A DNA stretch of 5,344 nucleotides, from contig CAMYVI010000187.1 in assembly GCA_947302185.1 (NCBI GenBank), forward strand, positions 1 to 5,344. The letters are read 5' to 3'. Below are positions 1 to 5,344 of the stretch, piece by piece (position 1 is the stretch's first letter; every line of letters starts with the position of its first letter). The notes under the pieces are model-generated. The model did no database searches and was not told the origin of the DNA. It saw only the letters and a list, made by a program, of their open reading frames with translations. The position numbers were made by a program, and so were the translations under genes. Origin of the DNA: an uncultured Lachnospiraceae bacterium (GTDB lineage Bacteria; Bacillota_A; Clostridia; Lachnospirales; Lachnospiraceae).

Positions 1-466
1 TTTCATTATTCCGCAGTACCTGATGGTCTCTAAAATGGGCATGCTTAACACTCAGTTCGGTCTTGTATTCCCCGGTCTCGTGACCGCTTTCGGCACATAC
101 CTTCTTAAGACCGGATTCGAGGGACTTCCGAAGGATCTTGAGGAGGCGGCGATGATTGACGGCTGTAATATCGGCCAGCGTTTCCTGAGGATCATGATGC
201 CTCTTACCAAAAGCTCCATGGTCTCTCTCGGCATCTTTACGGCAGTCTTCGCGTTCAAGGATCTCATGTGGCCGATGATCGTCTGCACGAACGCGGCTAC
301 AACCACCCTTTCCGCAGGTCTTGCCAAGATGCAGGGTCAGTACGGAAGTGATTATCCGGCAATGATGGCGGCTGCCACACTGGCAGTACTTCCGATGGTA
401 GTCATCTATGTCATTTTCCAGAAACAGTTCGTGGAAGGCATCGCGACATCGGGCGGAAAGCTTTGA
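1..466 (+). CDS. Carbohydrate ABC transporter permease, MsmG/AraQ (MalG-like) type, 5'-truncated by window
   Basis: This is an inner-membrane subunit of a sugar importer. With a partner permease, a solute-binding protein and a shared ATPase it would move an oligosaccharide into the cytoplasm. The reading frame is open from base 2 (FIIPQYLMVSKMGML...), so the gene begins upstream and the ATG at 23 is internal. Most of the C-terminal half is visible. It has the 'LNTQFGLVFPGLVTAFGTYLL' type helix. The cytoplasmic EAA loop at about 134-215 carries EEAAMIDG, followed by I-MMPL, and docks on the ATPase. Two more hydrophobic helices follow, with 'GLAKMQGQYGSDY' between them and the usual FVEGIA ending. 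All this is standard for the COG0395 family. One small difference is FKD-LMWPM where the family usually has WND-LWP. The substrate cannot be read from the permease. The downstream alpha-galactosidase suggests an alpha-galactoside such as melibiose or raffinose. A terminator follows 32 bases after the stop. Confidence 0.93.
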   Translation, partial: FIIPQYLMVSKMGMLNTQFGLVFPGLVTAFGTYLLKTGFEGLPKDLEEAAMIDGCNIGQRFLRIMMPLTKSSMVSLGIFTAVFAFKDLMWPMIVCTNAATTTLSAGLAKMQGQYGSDYPAMMAAATLAVLPMVVIYVIFQKQFVEGIATSGGKL

Positions 467-497
467 TGTAAATGTCAGATAAACTGAAGAAATACTG

Positions 498-546
498 AAA
501 AATGAGCAAGAGGCGGAGGGCGACTTCTGTGGCTTGCTCATTTTTT
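498..546 (+). terminator. Intrinsic terminator after the permease gene
   Basis: AATGAGCAAG at 501-510 pairs perfectly with CTTGCTCATT at 533-542. The stem is lengthened by A-U pairs from 498-500 against 543-545. The loop is about 22 bases (511-532), and the 3' arm runs into a T tract ending at 546. This is a typical rho-independent terminator. It would end or reduce transcription from the transporter genes before the genes downstream. Confidence 0.85.
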
Positions 547-596
547 GCAATATAGTCTGAAAGACCGTCTGACAGAATCGTGATAAGGTTTTGACC

Positions 597-603
597 GGGG
601 GAG
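597..603 (+). promoter_or_regulatory. Ribosome binding site that selects a TTG start
   Basis: GGGGGAG lies 6 bases before the TTG at 610. An ATG at 605 is only 1 base from this site and reads ATG-CTT-TGA, so it cannot start a protein. The site therefore supports TTG as the start of the next gene. I see no convincing promoter between the terminator at 546 and this site. The best -10-like string nearby is weak. Confidence 0.7.
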
Positions 604-609
604 TATGCT

Positions 610-1302
610 TTGAAAAAACCGGATATCAAAGGAATAATAGAGGATATAAAGATAAATACGCATGGAATGTCCCGAAAAGAGAAGATGGGATATTTGGTTA
701 CATATTACTGGCTTCAGATCGGGGGAGTCGTCTTCGCTGTCTTCTTTCTTGCCTATTTCCTGACACATCTCATATTCGGAATAAAAGAGAACTGGATTTA
801 TGTGACTTTTACAAATGTTCTGACTGCAGACGAAGGCGTGAATGCTCTGCGGGAAGACTTTATCGAATATGCCGGATACGATTTAAAGGAAAAGAATGTG
901 GTTTTTAATTCCAACAGTTATTTTGACGCTTCCACTATACAGGGAACGAATAACAACTATTTTCAGGTGTTCGTAGCGATGGTCGAGGCGGGAGATCTTG
1001 ACGCGGTGATCGGAACCGGGGACAATATCGCGGCGGTCGGTGCAAGCGGAAGGCTGAAAGATCTGGCGTCTGATGAGATGAGGGAGCTATTTGCCGGTTA
1101 TTCTGACCGCTTCATATACTGCACGCCGATCGACGAGGAATATTCTGAGGACGAGGTTCCGGTGGGTATAGATATCTCAGACTGCAGTATCGTCAACAGG
1201 TACGGAGTCTATACGGGGGACTGTGTGCTCGGCGTGGGGGCAAATACGAAAAATGCAGAGGAAGTTCTGAGATTCCTCAAATTTGTATATGAAGACATCT
1301 GA
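610..1302 (+). CDS. Membrane-anchored protein with solute-binding-protein-like outer domain; function unknown
   Basis: The 230-residue protein has a short charged cytoplasmic N-terminus (KK...SRKEK), one membrane helix at about residues 34-56, and an acidic outer domain of about 170 residues. There is no lipobox and no cleavable signal is evident, so it should be anchored with the C-terminus outside. I do not recognise a named family. Some parts resemble extracellular sugar-binding proteins. FVAMVEAGDLDAVIG at 121-135 matches the usual 'aGdlPDvi' stretch. GRLKDL at 147-152 matches the 'G.l.dLt' that follows it. VLGVGANTKNAEEVLRFLKFVYED near the end (206-229) matches the usual 'gI...s.n.e.A..Flkfl' tail. 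The whole is about half the length of a full binding protein. The start is TTG, set by GGGGGAG. The gene lies between the sugar permease and a YesL protein, which suggests a transporter accessory or a sugar sensor. The resemblance is by eye only. Confidence 0.8.
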   Translation: MKKPDIKGIIEDIKINTHGMSRKEKMGYLVTYYWLQIGGVVFAVFFLAYFLTHLIFGIKENWIYVTFTNVLTADEGVNALREDFIEYAGYDLKEKNVVFNSNSYFDASTIQGTNNNYFQVFVAMVEAGDLDAVIGTGDNIAAVGASGRLKDLASDEMRELFAGYSDRFIYCTPIDEEYSEDEVPVGIDISDCSIVNRYGVYTGDCVLGVGANTKNAEEVLRFLKFVYEDI

Positions 1303-1349
1303 GCCTGCCGGATAGACTTGAACATGTTTTAGGCATGAATCGGTACTGC

Positions 1350-1423
1350 CGCAGACAAAAGTCCGGTCGGGGAGATCTTGAACAGGGTTTTGTGCGCAGT
1401 GACCGGAGTGTTTCTGCGTACGA
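1350..1423 (+). other. Possible structured leader RNA before the YesL-type gene
   Basis: The 153 bases between the two membrane-protein genes hold no gene that I accept. Two exclusive foldings can be drawn. In one, CGCAGA (1350-1355) pairs with TCTGCG (1413-1418) around an inner TCCGGTC (1362-1368)/GACCGGA (1401-1407) stem. In the other, GTGCGCAG (1392-1399) pairs with CTGCGTAC (1414-1421), giving a local hairpin of 8 pairs including one G-U. Neither has a T tract. No known riboswitch class is recognised. These pairings were found by eye and could be chance. Confidence 0.25.
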
Positions 1424-1444
1424 TGTATAAAGAAGTTGCTGTGA

Positions 1445-1450
1445 AAGGGA
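1445..1450 (+). promoter_or_regulatory. Ribosome binding site of the YesL-type gene
   Basis: AAGGGA lies 5 bases before the ATG at 1456. The in-frame upstream candidates, TTG at 1378 and ATG at 1423, have no comparable site. This decides the start. Confidence 0.7.
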
Positions 1451-1455
1451 AAAGT

Positions 1456-2118
1456 ATGAAGAAGCGGATAACAGCATTTTTAGATAATGACAGCGGTTTC
1501 GGACAGCTGATGGCCAAACTCTGGATCATAATCGGCTCCAATCTGATGTTTATGGTCTTCAGCCTGCCTGTTGTCACTATCGGACCGGCACTTGTGGCCT
1601 TGTACCATGTACATCTGAAATCTATGAGAGGCTATCCGGACCTGAATCCTGTTACGGAGTACTGGAACGGTTTCAGAAACAATTTCAGGCAGGCGGCAGT
1701 CGTCTGGATCATATCTCTGCTCGCTTTGGCGGTCGCTCTGGCTGATATTCGCTTTCTTGCCGGGCAGAAAGGAATCATGGAGCTTATGCGCTATATGGTA
1801 TACTTTATCACGGGTGCTCTGCTTGTGATCGTCAGCATCCTGCTTCCGGTCATGGCGGCGTTCGCGGATAATCTCCGCGGGCTCTGTCGCAACGCCGTTT
1901 ACTTTGCTGCCCGGAATCCTGCCAGAGCAATCCTCATAGCGGCTCTGAATGTTATTCCCCTGATTCTCTCATATATGGACGTGCAGAGGCTTCCCCTGTA
2001 CGGTTTCATATGGGTGGTCTGCGGATTTTCTTTGATAGCAAGGTTCATTTCTTTTCTGCTGCTGAAAGACTTCAGCCGTTTTCTTCCTCCGGTGGATGAG
2101 GATTTGACAGAGTATTGA
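1456..2118 (+). CDS. YesL-family (DUF624) integral membrane protein
   Basis: This is a 220-residue membrane protein, close in length to Bacillus subtilis YesL (about 209). The family hallmark is present: an N-terminal helix ending in FSLPVVTIGPALVALYHV (residues 35-52), followed by W-N-F-NNF (70-77). Likely membrane segments are at about 22-45, 80-98, 110-135, 157-175 and 180-203. The connecting loops are basic (KSMRGY, RNPAR). The C-terminus is a short acidic cytoplasmic or surface tail. The biochemical role of DUF624 proteins is not established. They recur in operons for sugar ABC importers and polysaccharide use, for example yesLMN-OPQ for rhamnogalacturonan, so an accessory role in uptake is the usual guess. 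Here the gene stands between an SBP-like membrane protein and an alpha-galactosidase, which fits that pattern. ATG 1456 is preferred over earlier in-frame starts because of its ribosome binding site and because family homology begins at KKRITAFLDNDSGFG. The alpha-galactosidase starts 26 bases after the stop, so the two are probably cotranscribed. Confidence 0.88.
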   Translation: MKKRITAFLDNDSGFGQLMAKLWIIIGSNLMFMVFSLPVVTIGPALVALYHVHLKSMRGYPDLNPVTEYWNGFRNNFRQAAVVWIISLLALAVALADIRFLAGQKGIMELMRYMVYFITGALLVIVSILLPVMAAFADNLRGLCRNAVYFAARNPARAILIAALNVIPLILSYMDVQRLPLYGFIWVVCGFSLIARFISFLLLKDFSRFLPPVDEDLTEY

Positions 2119-2130
2119 ATAGATTTTCGA

Positions 2131-2137
2131 AAGGAGA
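2131..2137 (+). promoter_or_regulatory. Strong ribosome binding site of the alpha-galactosidase
   Basis: AAGGAGA with a 7-base spacer to ATG 2145 is close to ideal. It rules out the in-frame TTG at 2115, which overlaps the preceding stop and would add ten residues with no family match. Confidence 0.88.
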
Positions 2138-2144
2138 CACAAAA

Positions 2145-4424
2145 ATGCCGGTAATATTTCATGAGAAAAGCAAAACCTTTCATCTGAAGAATGAGTACAT
2201 CAGCTATATTATTCATATTATGGAAAACGGCCAGTTAGAGAACCTCTACTACGGTAAAGCGGTTCACGATCACGAAGGCTTTGAGCGTCTGCACGAGGAG
2301 GGCTGGCGTTCCCAGTCTGCCATCTGCATGCCGGATCCGTCAGGTCTCTCCATGCATTATGCCAGGCAGGAGTATCCCGTATACGGCACCGGTGATTTCA
2401 GATCCCCTGTATGCACGATCAGGCAGGCAAACGGCAGCAGAATCGTTGACTTCAGGTATGTTTCGCATACTGTAAGCGGGGGAAAACCTTCCCTGCCCGG
2501 CCTTCCTTCAACTTATGTTGAAGCTGACGATGAAGCGCAGACTCTTGCAATCAGGCTGCATGACGACCTTATGGATACAGATCTGTATCTTTATTATTCA
2601 ATTTACAGGGACTATCCGGTCATAACCCGTCATGCGCAATTTGTTCATGCCGGGGATGAGAGTATTGTCCTTGAAAGAGCAATGAGCGCAAGTGTTGAAT
2701 TTCTCGATATGGATTATGACCTCCTGCAGCTCTCCGGTGCGTGGGGGCGCGAGAGGTATCCTAAAAGACGGAGACTTGAGATGGGCCTTCAGGGAATCCA
2801 GGGGCTTGCCGGGACGACAGCAGGAGCGGAGCAGAATCCGTTTGCCGCACTGATGCGTCCCGATGCAACGGAGGAATCCGGGGAAGTATACGGATTCAGC
2901 CTGGTTTACAGCGGTAATTTTCTTGCAAATGTTGAAGTGTCGACATTTGACATGACGCGTCTGTCGATGGGAATAAACCCTGAAAATTTTGCATGGAAGC
3001 TTGAAAAGGGAGAGTGCTTTACCACACCGGAAGTAGTCATGGTCTATTCGGACAGAGGACTCGGCGGTATGAGCCGGACTTATCACAGGCTTTATCGCAG
3101 CCGTCTGATCAGGGGAGTTTGGAGAGACAAAACGCGTCCGATCCTTCTTAATAACTGGGAGGGAACATATTTCGACTTCAATGAGGAAATCATCCTGAAA
3201 ATGGCAAGGGAAGCGAAGGAAGTCGGTGTAGAGCTCTTTGTTCTGGATGACGGTTGGTTCGGCAAAAGAAATGATGACTACAGAGGACTCGGCGATTGGT
3301 TCTGTAATCTTGAGAAGATACCTTCCGGTATCGACGGGCTTTCCCGTAAGGTGGAAGAAATCGGTCTGAAGTTCGGTCTTTGGGTAGAGCTGGAGATGGT
3401 CAACGAGGACAGCGATCTGTACAGAGCACATCCCGATTGGCTGATAGAGACGCCGGGGCGCTATCGCTGCCATACGAGACATCAGTATGTTCTCGATTAT
3501 ACGAGGAAGGAAGTAGTCGATTATATTTACGGCATGATGTCCGAACTGCTCGGAAAGTCTGAGATTTCCTACATTAAATGGGACATGAACCGCTACATGA
3601 CAGGACCTTACAGTGCTTCTCTTCCCGCAGACAGGCAGGGGGAAGTCATGCACCGTTATATTCTCGGTGTTTACAGCCTTTACGAGAGACTTACCTCCGA
3701 GTTTCCTGAGATTCTGTTCGAATCCTGCGCGAGCGGCGGTGCCAGATTCGATCCGGGTATGCTCTACTTTGCACCTCAAACATGGTGCAGCGACGATTCG
3801 GACGCTAACGAGCGCCTGAAGATACAGTACGGTACTTCTATCGTCTATCCTATATCAAGTATCGGATCCCATGTATCTGCGGTGCCCAATCATCAGCTGA
3901 TGAGGAGAACACCGCTCCATACACGCGCTGCGGTCGCATATTTCGGTACATTCGGCTATGAGCTGGTACTCGGAAAGCTCAGGGACTATGAGCTTGTTGA
4001 GGTAAAAAGACAGATTGATTTCATGAAGGAGCACCGTGCACTCATTCAGAAAGACGGAGATTTTTATCGTCTTTCCAGTCCGTTCGAACACAACGAGACC
4101 GGCTGGATCACCGTCTCGCAGGACAGAAGGCATGCACTTGCGCTTTATGCGCAGACACTCAATAAGGTCAATGCTTCCTGGGTCCGCTTTAAACTGAAGG
4201 GACTTGACCCTGACATAATGTACAGAGTGAGCTATGATGTCGTGGAGGAACCGAGAGAATTTTCCGTTTACGGTTTCGGGCCGACTGAAGGAGGAGTTGA
4301 AACGAGAGAATTCCTCGCATATGGTGACGAGCTTATGAATATAGGCATAGTTGTAGACAGAATGGATTTCTATAAGCTGGGAGGAGATTTTTCCGCTTTT
4401 ATCTATAAGATTGAAGCAATGTGA
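2145..4424 (+). CDS. Alpha-galactosidase, glycoside hydrolase family 36, cytoplasmic
   Basis: The 759-residue enzyme hydrolyses terminal alpha-linked galactose from melibiose, raffinose and related sugars, with retention of configuration. There is no signal peptide, so it acts on imported sugar. The order is an N-terminal beta-sandwich (about 1-330, with RQEYPVYGTGDFR), a TIM barrel (about 331-650) and a C-terminal beta domain ending DFSAFIYKIEAM. The nucleophile is Asp480 in IKWDMNR and the acid/base is Asp550 in WCSDDSDANERL. Galactose-pocket residues are Trp338, Asp368-Asp369 in VLDDGWFG, Arg445, Lys478, Cys528 and Gly531 in ESCASGGARFD, and Trp547. All sit at a constant +2 offset from the Geobacillus AgaN numbering as I recall it. 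Residue 357 is Ala, which in that enzyme goes with a well-placed Trp and good raffinose binding. The length matches tetrameric bacterial GH36 enzymes (about 720-750). Oddities are AGTTAGAEQNPF (222-233) where RG-SSHQ-NPF is usual, and TRHQ around Arg445 instead of GRNQ. It often goes by aga, rafA or melA, but I do not assign one. Confidence 0.96.
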   Translation: MPVIFHEKSKTFHLKNEYISYIIHIMENGQLENLYYGKAVHDHEGFERLHEEGWRSQSAICMPDPSGLSMHYARQEYPVYGTGDFRSPVCTIRQANGSRIVDFRYVSHTVSGGKPSLPGLPSTYVEADDEAQTLAIRLHDDLMDTDLYLYYSIYRDYPVITRHAQFVHAGDESIVLERAMSASVEFLDMDYDLLQLSGAWGRERYPKRRRLEMGLQGIQGLAGTTAGAEQNPFAALMRPDATEESGEVYGFSLVYSGNFLANVEVSTFDMTRLSMGINPENFAWKLEKGECFTTPEVVMVYSDRGLGGMSRTYHRLYRSRLIRGVWRDKTRPILLNNWEGTYFDFNEEIILKMAREAKEVGVELFVLDDGWFGKRNDDYRGLGDWFCNLEKIPSGIDGLSRKVEEIGLKFGLWVELEMVNEDSDLYRAHPDWLIETPGRYRCHTRHQYVLDYTRKEVVDYIYGMMSELLGKSEISYIKWDMNRYMTGPYSASLPADRQGEVMHRYILGVYSLYERLTSEFPEILFESCASGGARFDPGMLYFAPQTWCSDDSDANERLKIQYGTSIVYPISSIGSHVSAVPNHQLMRRTPLHTRAAVAYFGTFGYELVLGKLRDYELVEVKRQIDFMKEHRALIQKDGDFYRLSSPFEHNETGWITVSQDRRHALALYAQTLNKVNASWVRFKLKGLDPDIMYRVSYDVVEEPREFSVYGFGPTEGGVETREFLAYGDELMNIGIVVDRMDFYKLGGDFSAFIYKIEAM

Positions 4425-4519
4425 AGAAAGATACGGACTTCAGTGATGAGGTCGTTTATGACAGCACCGGGGGCGTATTTGATCAGAAATTGCTGAATGA
4501 CAGATTAATATCGGATTAG
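4421..4519 (+). CDS. Possible 32-residue small ORF overlapping the alpha-galactosidase stop
   Basis: A GTG at 4421 overlaps the alpha-galactosidase stop (ATGTGA) and opens a frame of 32 codons ending in TAG at 4517-4519. The peptide begins MKKDTDFSDEVVYDS and is acidic, soluble and without a motif that I know. The overlap would allow coupled translation, but there is no good ribosome binding site of its own. Its stop lies at the edge of the palindrome that follows, so the frame could also be the remnant of a longer one cut by that repeat. It may well not be a gene. Confidence 0.2.
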   Translation: MKKDTDFSDEVVYDSTGGVFDQKLLNDRLISD

Positions 4520-4565
4520 GGACGGTTCTTAAGAAACGGATTTTTCGCTTTTTAAGAACCGTCTC
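4519..4565. repeat. Long palindrome, REP/RAYT-like, perhaps also acting as a transcription barrier
   Basis: GACGGTTCTTAA (4521-4532) is a perfect inverted match of TTAAGAACCGTC (4552-4563). Near-matching pairs continue both inward (GAA.CG with CG.TTT, leaving a 7-base loop at 4539-4545) and outward (GG with TC). The 3' arm is followed by TCCTTTATC, not a T tract, and the reverse direction lacks one too, so this is not a textbook terminator. From memory, GGGACGGTTCTT...AAGAACCGTCCC palindromes are common dispersed repeats in Clostridia and occur next to IS200-like/RAYT transposase genes. No transposase lies in this window. It could still stall transcription at the end of the alpha-galactosidase unit. 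Confidence 0.6.
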
Positions 4566-4583
4566 CTTTATCAGAAAAAAGAT

Positions 4584-4612
4584 TTGAAAATATGCCCTTG
4601 CCATTATATCAT
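4584..4612 (+). promoter_or_regulatory. Sigma-A type promoter for the PAP2 gene
   Basis: TTGAAA (4584-4589) and TATCAT (4607-4612) are separated by 17 bases. Each matches the consensus at five of six positions. The expected start of transcription is near 4619, which leaves a short leader of about 30 bases before ATG 4649. The promoter sits just after the palindrome, so PAP2 and the next gene are likely a separate unit. Confidence 0.6.
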
Positions 4613-4633
4613 ATACAGTAAGAAAAGATGTTT

Positions 4634-4639
4634 AGGAGA
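4634..4639 (+). promoter_or_regulatory. Ribosome binding site that selects the PAP2 start
   Basis: AGGAGA lies 9 bases before ATG 4649. The earlier in-frame ATG at 4628 lies upstream of this site and has only AAGAAAAG before it, so 4649 is the better start. Confidence 0.7.
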
Positions 4640-4648
4640 ACTGCTGCA

Positions 4649-5227
4649 ATGGAATTGATAAACACGATAGATGGGCTGATACTTCTCGGCATTCAAGGCC
4701 TCAGGACTCCCTGGCTGGACAAGTTCATGGTCTTCTTTACGCAGCTCGGTGATCATGGAATGCTGTTCATTGCGCTTGCTTTGCTGCTTATTATTGTTCC
4801 GGCTTCCCGAAGAACCGGCTTTGCGGCTGCGTCCGGTCTCGGTATAGGTGCTCTCATCACTAGCGTATTCTTAAAGCCTATCTTTTCGAGACCGAGACCG
4901 TATCTGACGGTTCCCGGTCTGACAAATCTGATAGATATGTCAAGAGACCCGAATTCCTTTCCGTCAGGCCATGCGACAGCCGCTTTCGGCGGATTTATGG
5001 CCATTTTTCTGACTGTGGATGATATAAGAGTGAAAGTCGCGTCAGTGTTCTTTGCTGTGCTCATGGGTTTTTCCAGATTATATGTAGGAGTTCATAACCC
5101 GTCTGATGTTATTGCCGGTGCACTGATCGGGACAATGGCAGCTTGTCTTGGAGTAAAGCTCGTGCGATTCCTGAATAACAAGCTCAGTGAGTTAAGGGCT
5201 AAGAAATCCGGGAAGGAGAAAAAATGA
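4649..5227 (+). CDS. PAP2-family membrane phosphatase
   Basis: This is a 192-residue integral membrane phosphatase of the type 2 phosphatidic acid phosphatase superfamily. All three active-site motifs are intact: K76-PIFSRP-R83-P84 (KX6RP), PSGH at 105-108, and S142-R143-LYVGV-H149-NPS-D153 (SRX5HX3D). In the family, His149 is the nucleophile that forms the phospho-enzyme and His108 the general acid. Hydrophobic segments lie at about 34-52, 58-75, 108-125, 129-147 and 154-172. The tail is very basic (RAKKSGKEKK) and cytoplasmic. Small bacterial members remove phosphate from undecaprenyl pyrophosphate or from lipid phosphates, usually on the outer face. The sequence alone does not tell which. 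It has its own promoter and ribosome binding site and ends in an ATGA overlap with a lipoprotein gene, so the two are translated together. It shows no link in function to the galactoside genes upstream. Confidence 0.93.
   Translation: MELINTIDGLILLGIQGLRTPWLDKFMVFFTQLGDHGMLFIALALLLIIVPASRRTGFAAASGLGIGALITSVFLKPIFSRPRPYLTVPGLTNLIDMSRDPNSFPSGHATAAFGGFMAIFLTVDDIRVKVASVFFAVLMGFSRLYVGVHNPSDVIAGALIGTMAACLGVKLVRFLNNKLSELRAKKSGKEKK
5213..5218 (+). promoter_or_regulatory. Ribosome binding site of the lipoprotein gene
   Basis: AAGGAG, inside the last codons of the PAP2 gene, lies 5 bases before ATG 5224. It supports a real gene at the window edge. Confidence 0.75.
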
Positions 5228-5344
5228 AAAGAAAGATTATTGCATCAGCTCTTGCAGTGATGATGCTTACAGGCTGTGCGATGCCTGAAATATCATTCGA
5301 AAATGCCGATTCGCCGCTGTTCGTCAACAACGGCGGAGAGGATT
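5224..5344 (+). CDS. Lipoprotein, N-terminal part only (cut by window end)
   Basis: Forty codons are visible. The start is a textbook bacterial lipoprotein signal: MKRK basic N-region, hydrophobic IIASALAVMM, and lipobox LTGC, with Cys18 as the residue to be lipidated and retained on the outer face of the membrane. The mature part begins CAMPEISFENADSPLF, polar and probably a flexible linker, with no domain yet visible. The ATG overlaps the PAP2 stop (ATGA) and has a good ribosome binding site, so it is cotranslated with PAP2. It could be a solute-binding protein, a peptidoglycan-related protein or a protein of unknown family. The visible part does not decide. Confidence 0.8.
   Translation, partial: MKRKIIASALAVMMLTGCAMPEISFENADSPLFVNNGGED

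Noticed and set aside
591..908. A 105-codon + strand frame overlapping the SBP-like gene
   Set aside because: It has no good ribosome binding site, an Arg/Cys-rich unnatural peptide, and it overlaps the better supported frame at 610-1302.
990..1381. The 12-base string GGGAGATCTTGA at 990-1001 and again at 1370-1381
   Set aside because: One copy is inside a coding region and the other is in the gap. Flanks do not match, so this is probably chance.
1335..1430. A 31-codon ATG frame in the gap before the YesL-type gene, as a leader peptide
   Set aside because: Only a weak AGG lies 3 bases before it, and the Arg-rich peptide has no run of regulatory codons that would suggest attenuation.
1378..1455. 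Longer N-terminus for the YesL protein from TTG 1378 or ATG 1423
   Set aside because: There is no ribosome binding site for either, and the extra residues do not match the family. ATG 1456 has AAGGGA at 5 bases.
2598..3779. A 393-codon open frame on the - strand inside the alpha-galactosidase gene
   Set aside because: Its codons are exactly in register with the sense codons, so it is closed only where the enzyme uses TTA, CTA or TCA, which are rare here. The peptide is Cys/His-rich without any domain, and the sense strand is clearly a GH36 enzyme.
4519..4580. The palindrome as a standard rho-independent terminator
   Set aside because: No T tract follows either arm (TCCTTTATC on the + side). 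I list it as a repeat that might still hinder transcription.
4753..5064. A 103-codon - strand frame within the PAP2 gene
   Set aside because: It is a shadow of the PAP2 gene, whose sense frame carries all three catalytic motifs.

Overview
The window looks like part of a chromosome from a low-to-mid GC Bacillota, most likely a gut-type Clostridium relative (Lachnospiraceae or similar). The grounds are AGGAG-type ribosome binding sites before nearly every gene, a carbohydrate ABC permease of the MsmG/AraQ type, a YesL-family (DUF624) membrane protein, and a cytoplasmic GH36 alpha-galactosidase. This placement is an inference from gene style and context, not from a marker gene. All genes that I accept are on the + strand.

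Region 1 (1-546): the 3' end of a sugar ABC transporter permease, closed by an intrinsic terminator. Region 2 (547-2118): two membrane proteins. The first is a 230-residue single-pass protein whose outer part resembles pieces of an extracellular solute-binding protein. The second, 153 bases downstream, is a five-helix YesL/DUF624 protein whose leader RNA could fold in two alternative ways. Region 3 (2145-4424): a full-length GH36 alpha-galactosidase with every catalytic and galactose-binding residue that I can place, but with altered residues in two normally conserved loops. It has no signal peptide, so the galactosides must be imported first. The permease, SBP-like protein, YesL protein and alpha-galactosidase therefore read as one uptake-and-cleavage locus for alpha-galactosides such as melibiose and raffinose-family sugars.

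Region 4 (4425-4648): a boundary. A 32-codon ORF overlaps the alpha-galactosidase stop. It is followed by a long palindrome (GGGACGGTTCTTAA...TTAAGAACCGTC) that looks like a REP/RAYT-type repeat rather than an ordinary terminator, and then by a good sigma-A promoter. Region 5 (4649-5344): a PAP2 phosphatase with all three signature motifs, overlapping by 4 bases a lipoprotein gene that runs off the window. This pair is probably a separate transcription unit concerned with the envelope.

There is no convincing wholly new system here. The least explained parts are the SBP-like membrane protein paired with YesL, the structured leader between them, and the REP-like palindrome with the small ORF beside it.
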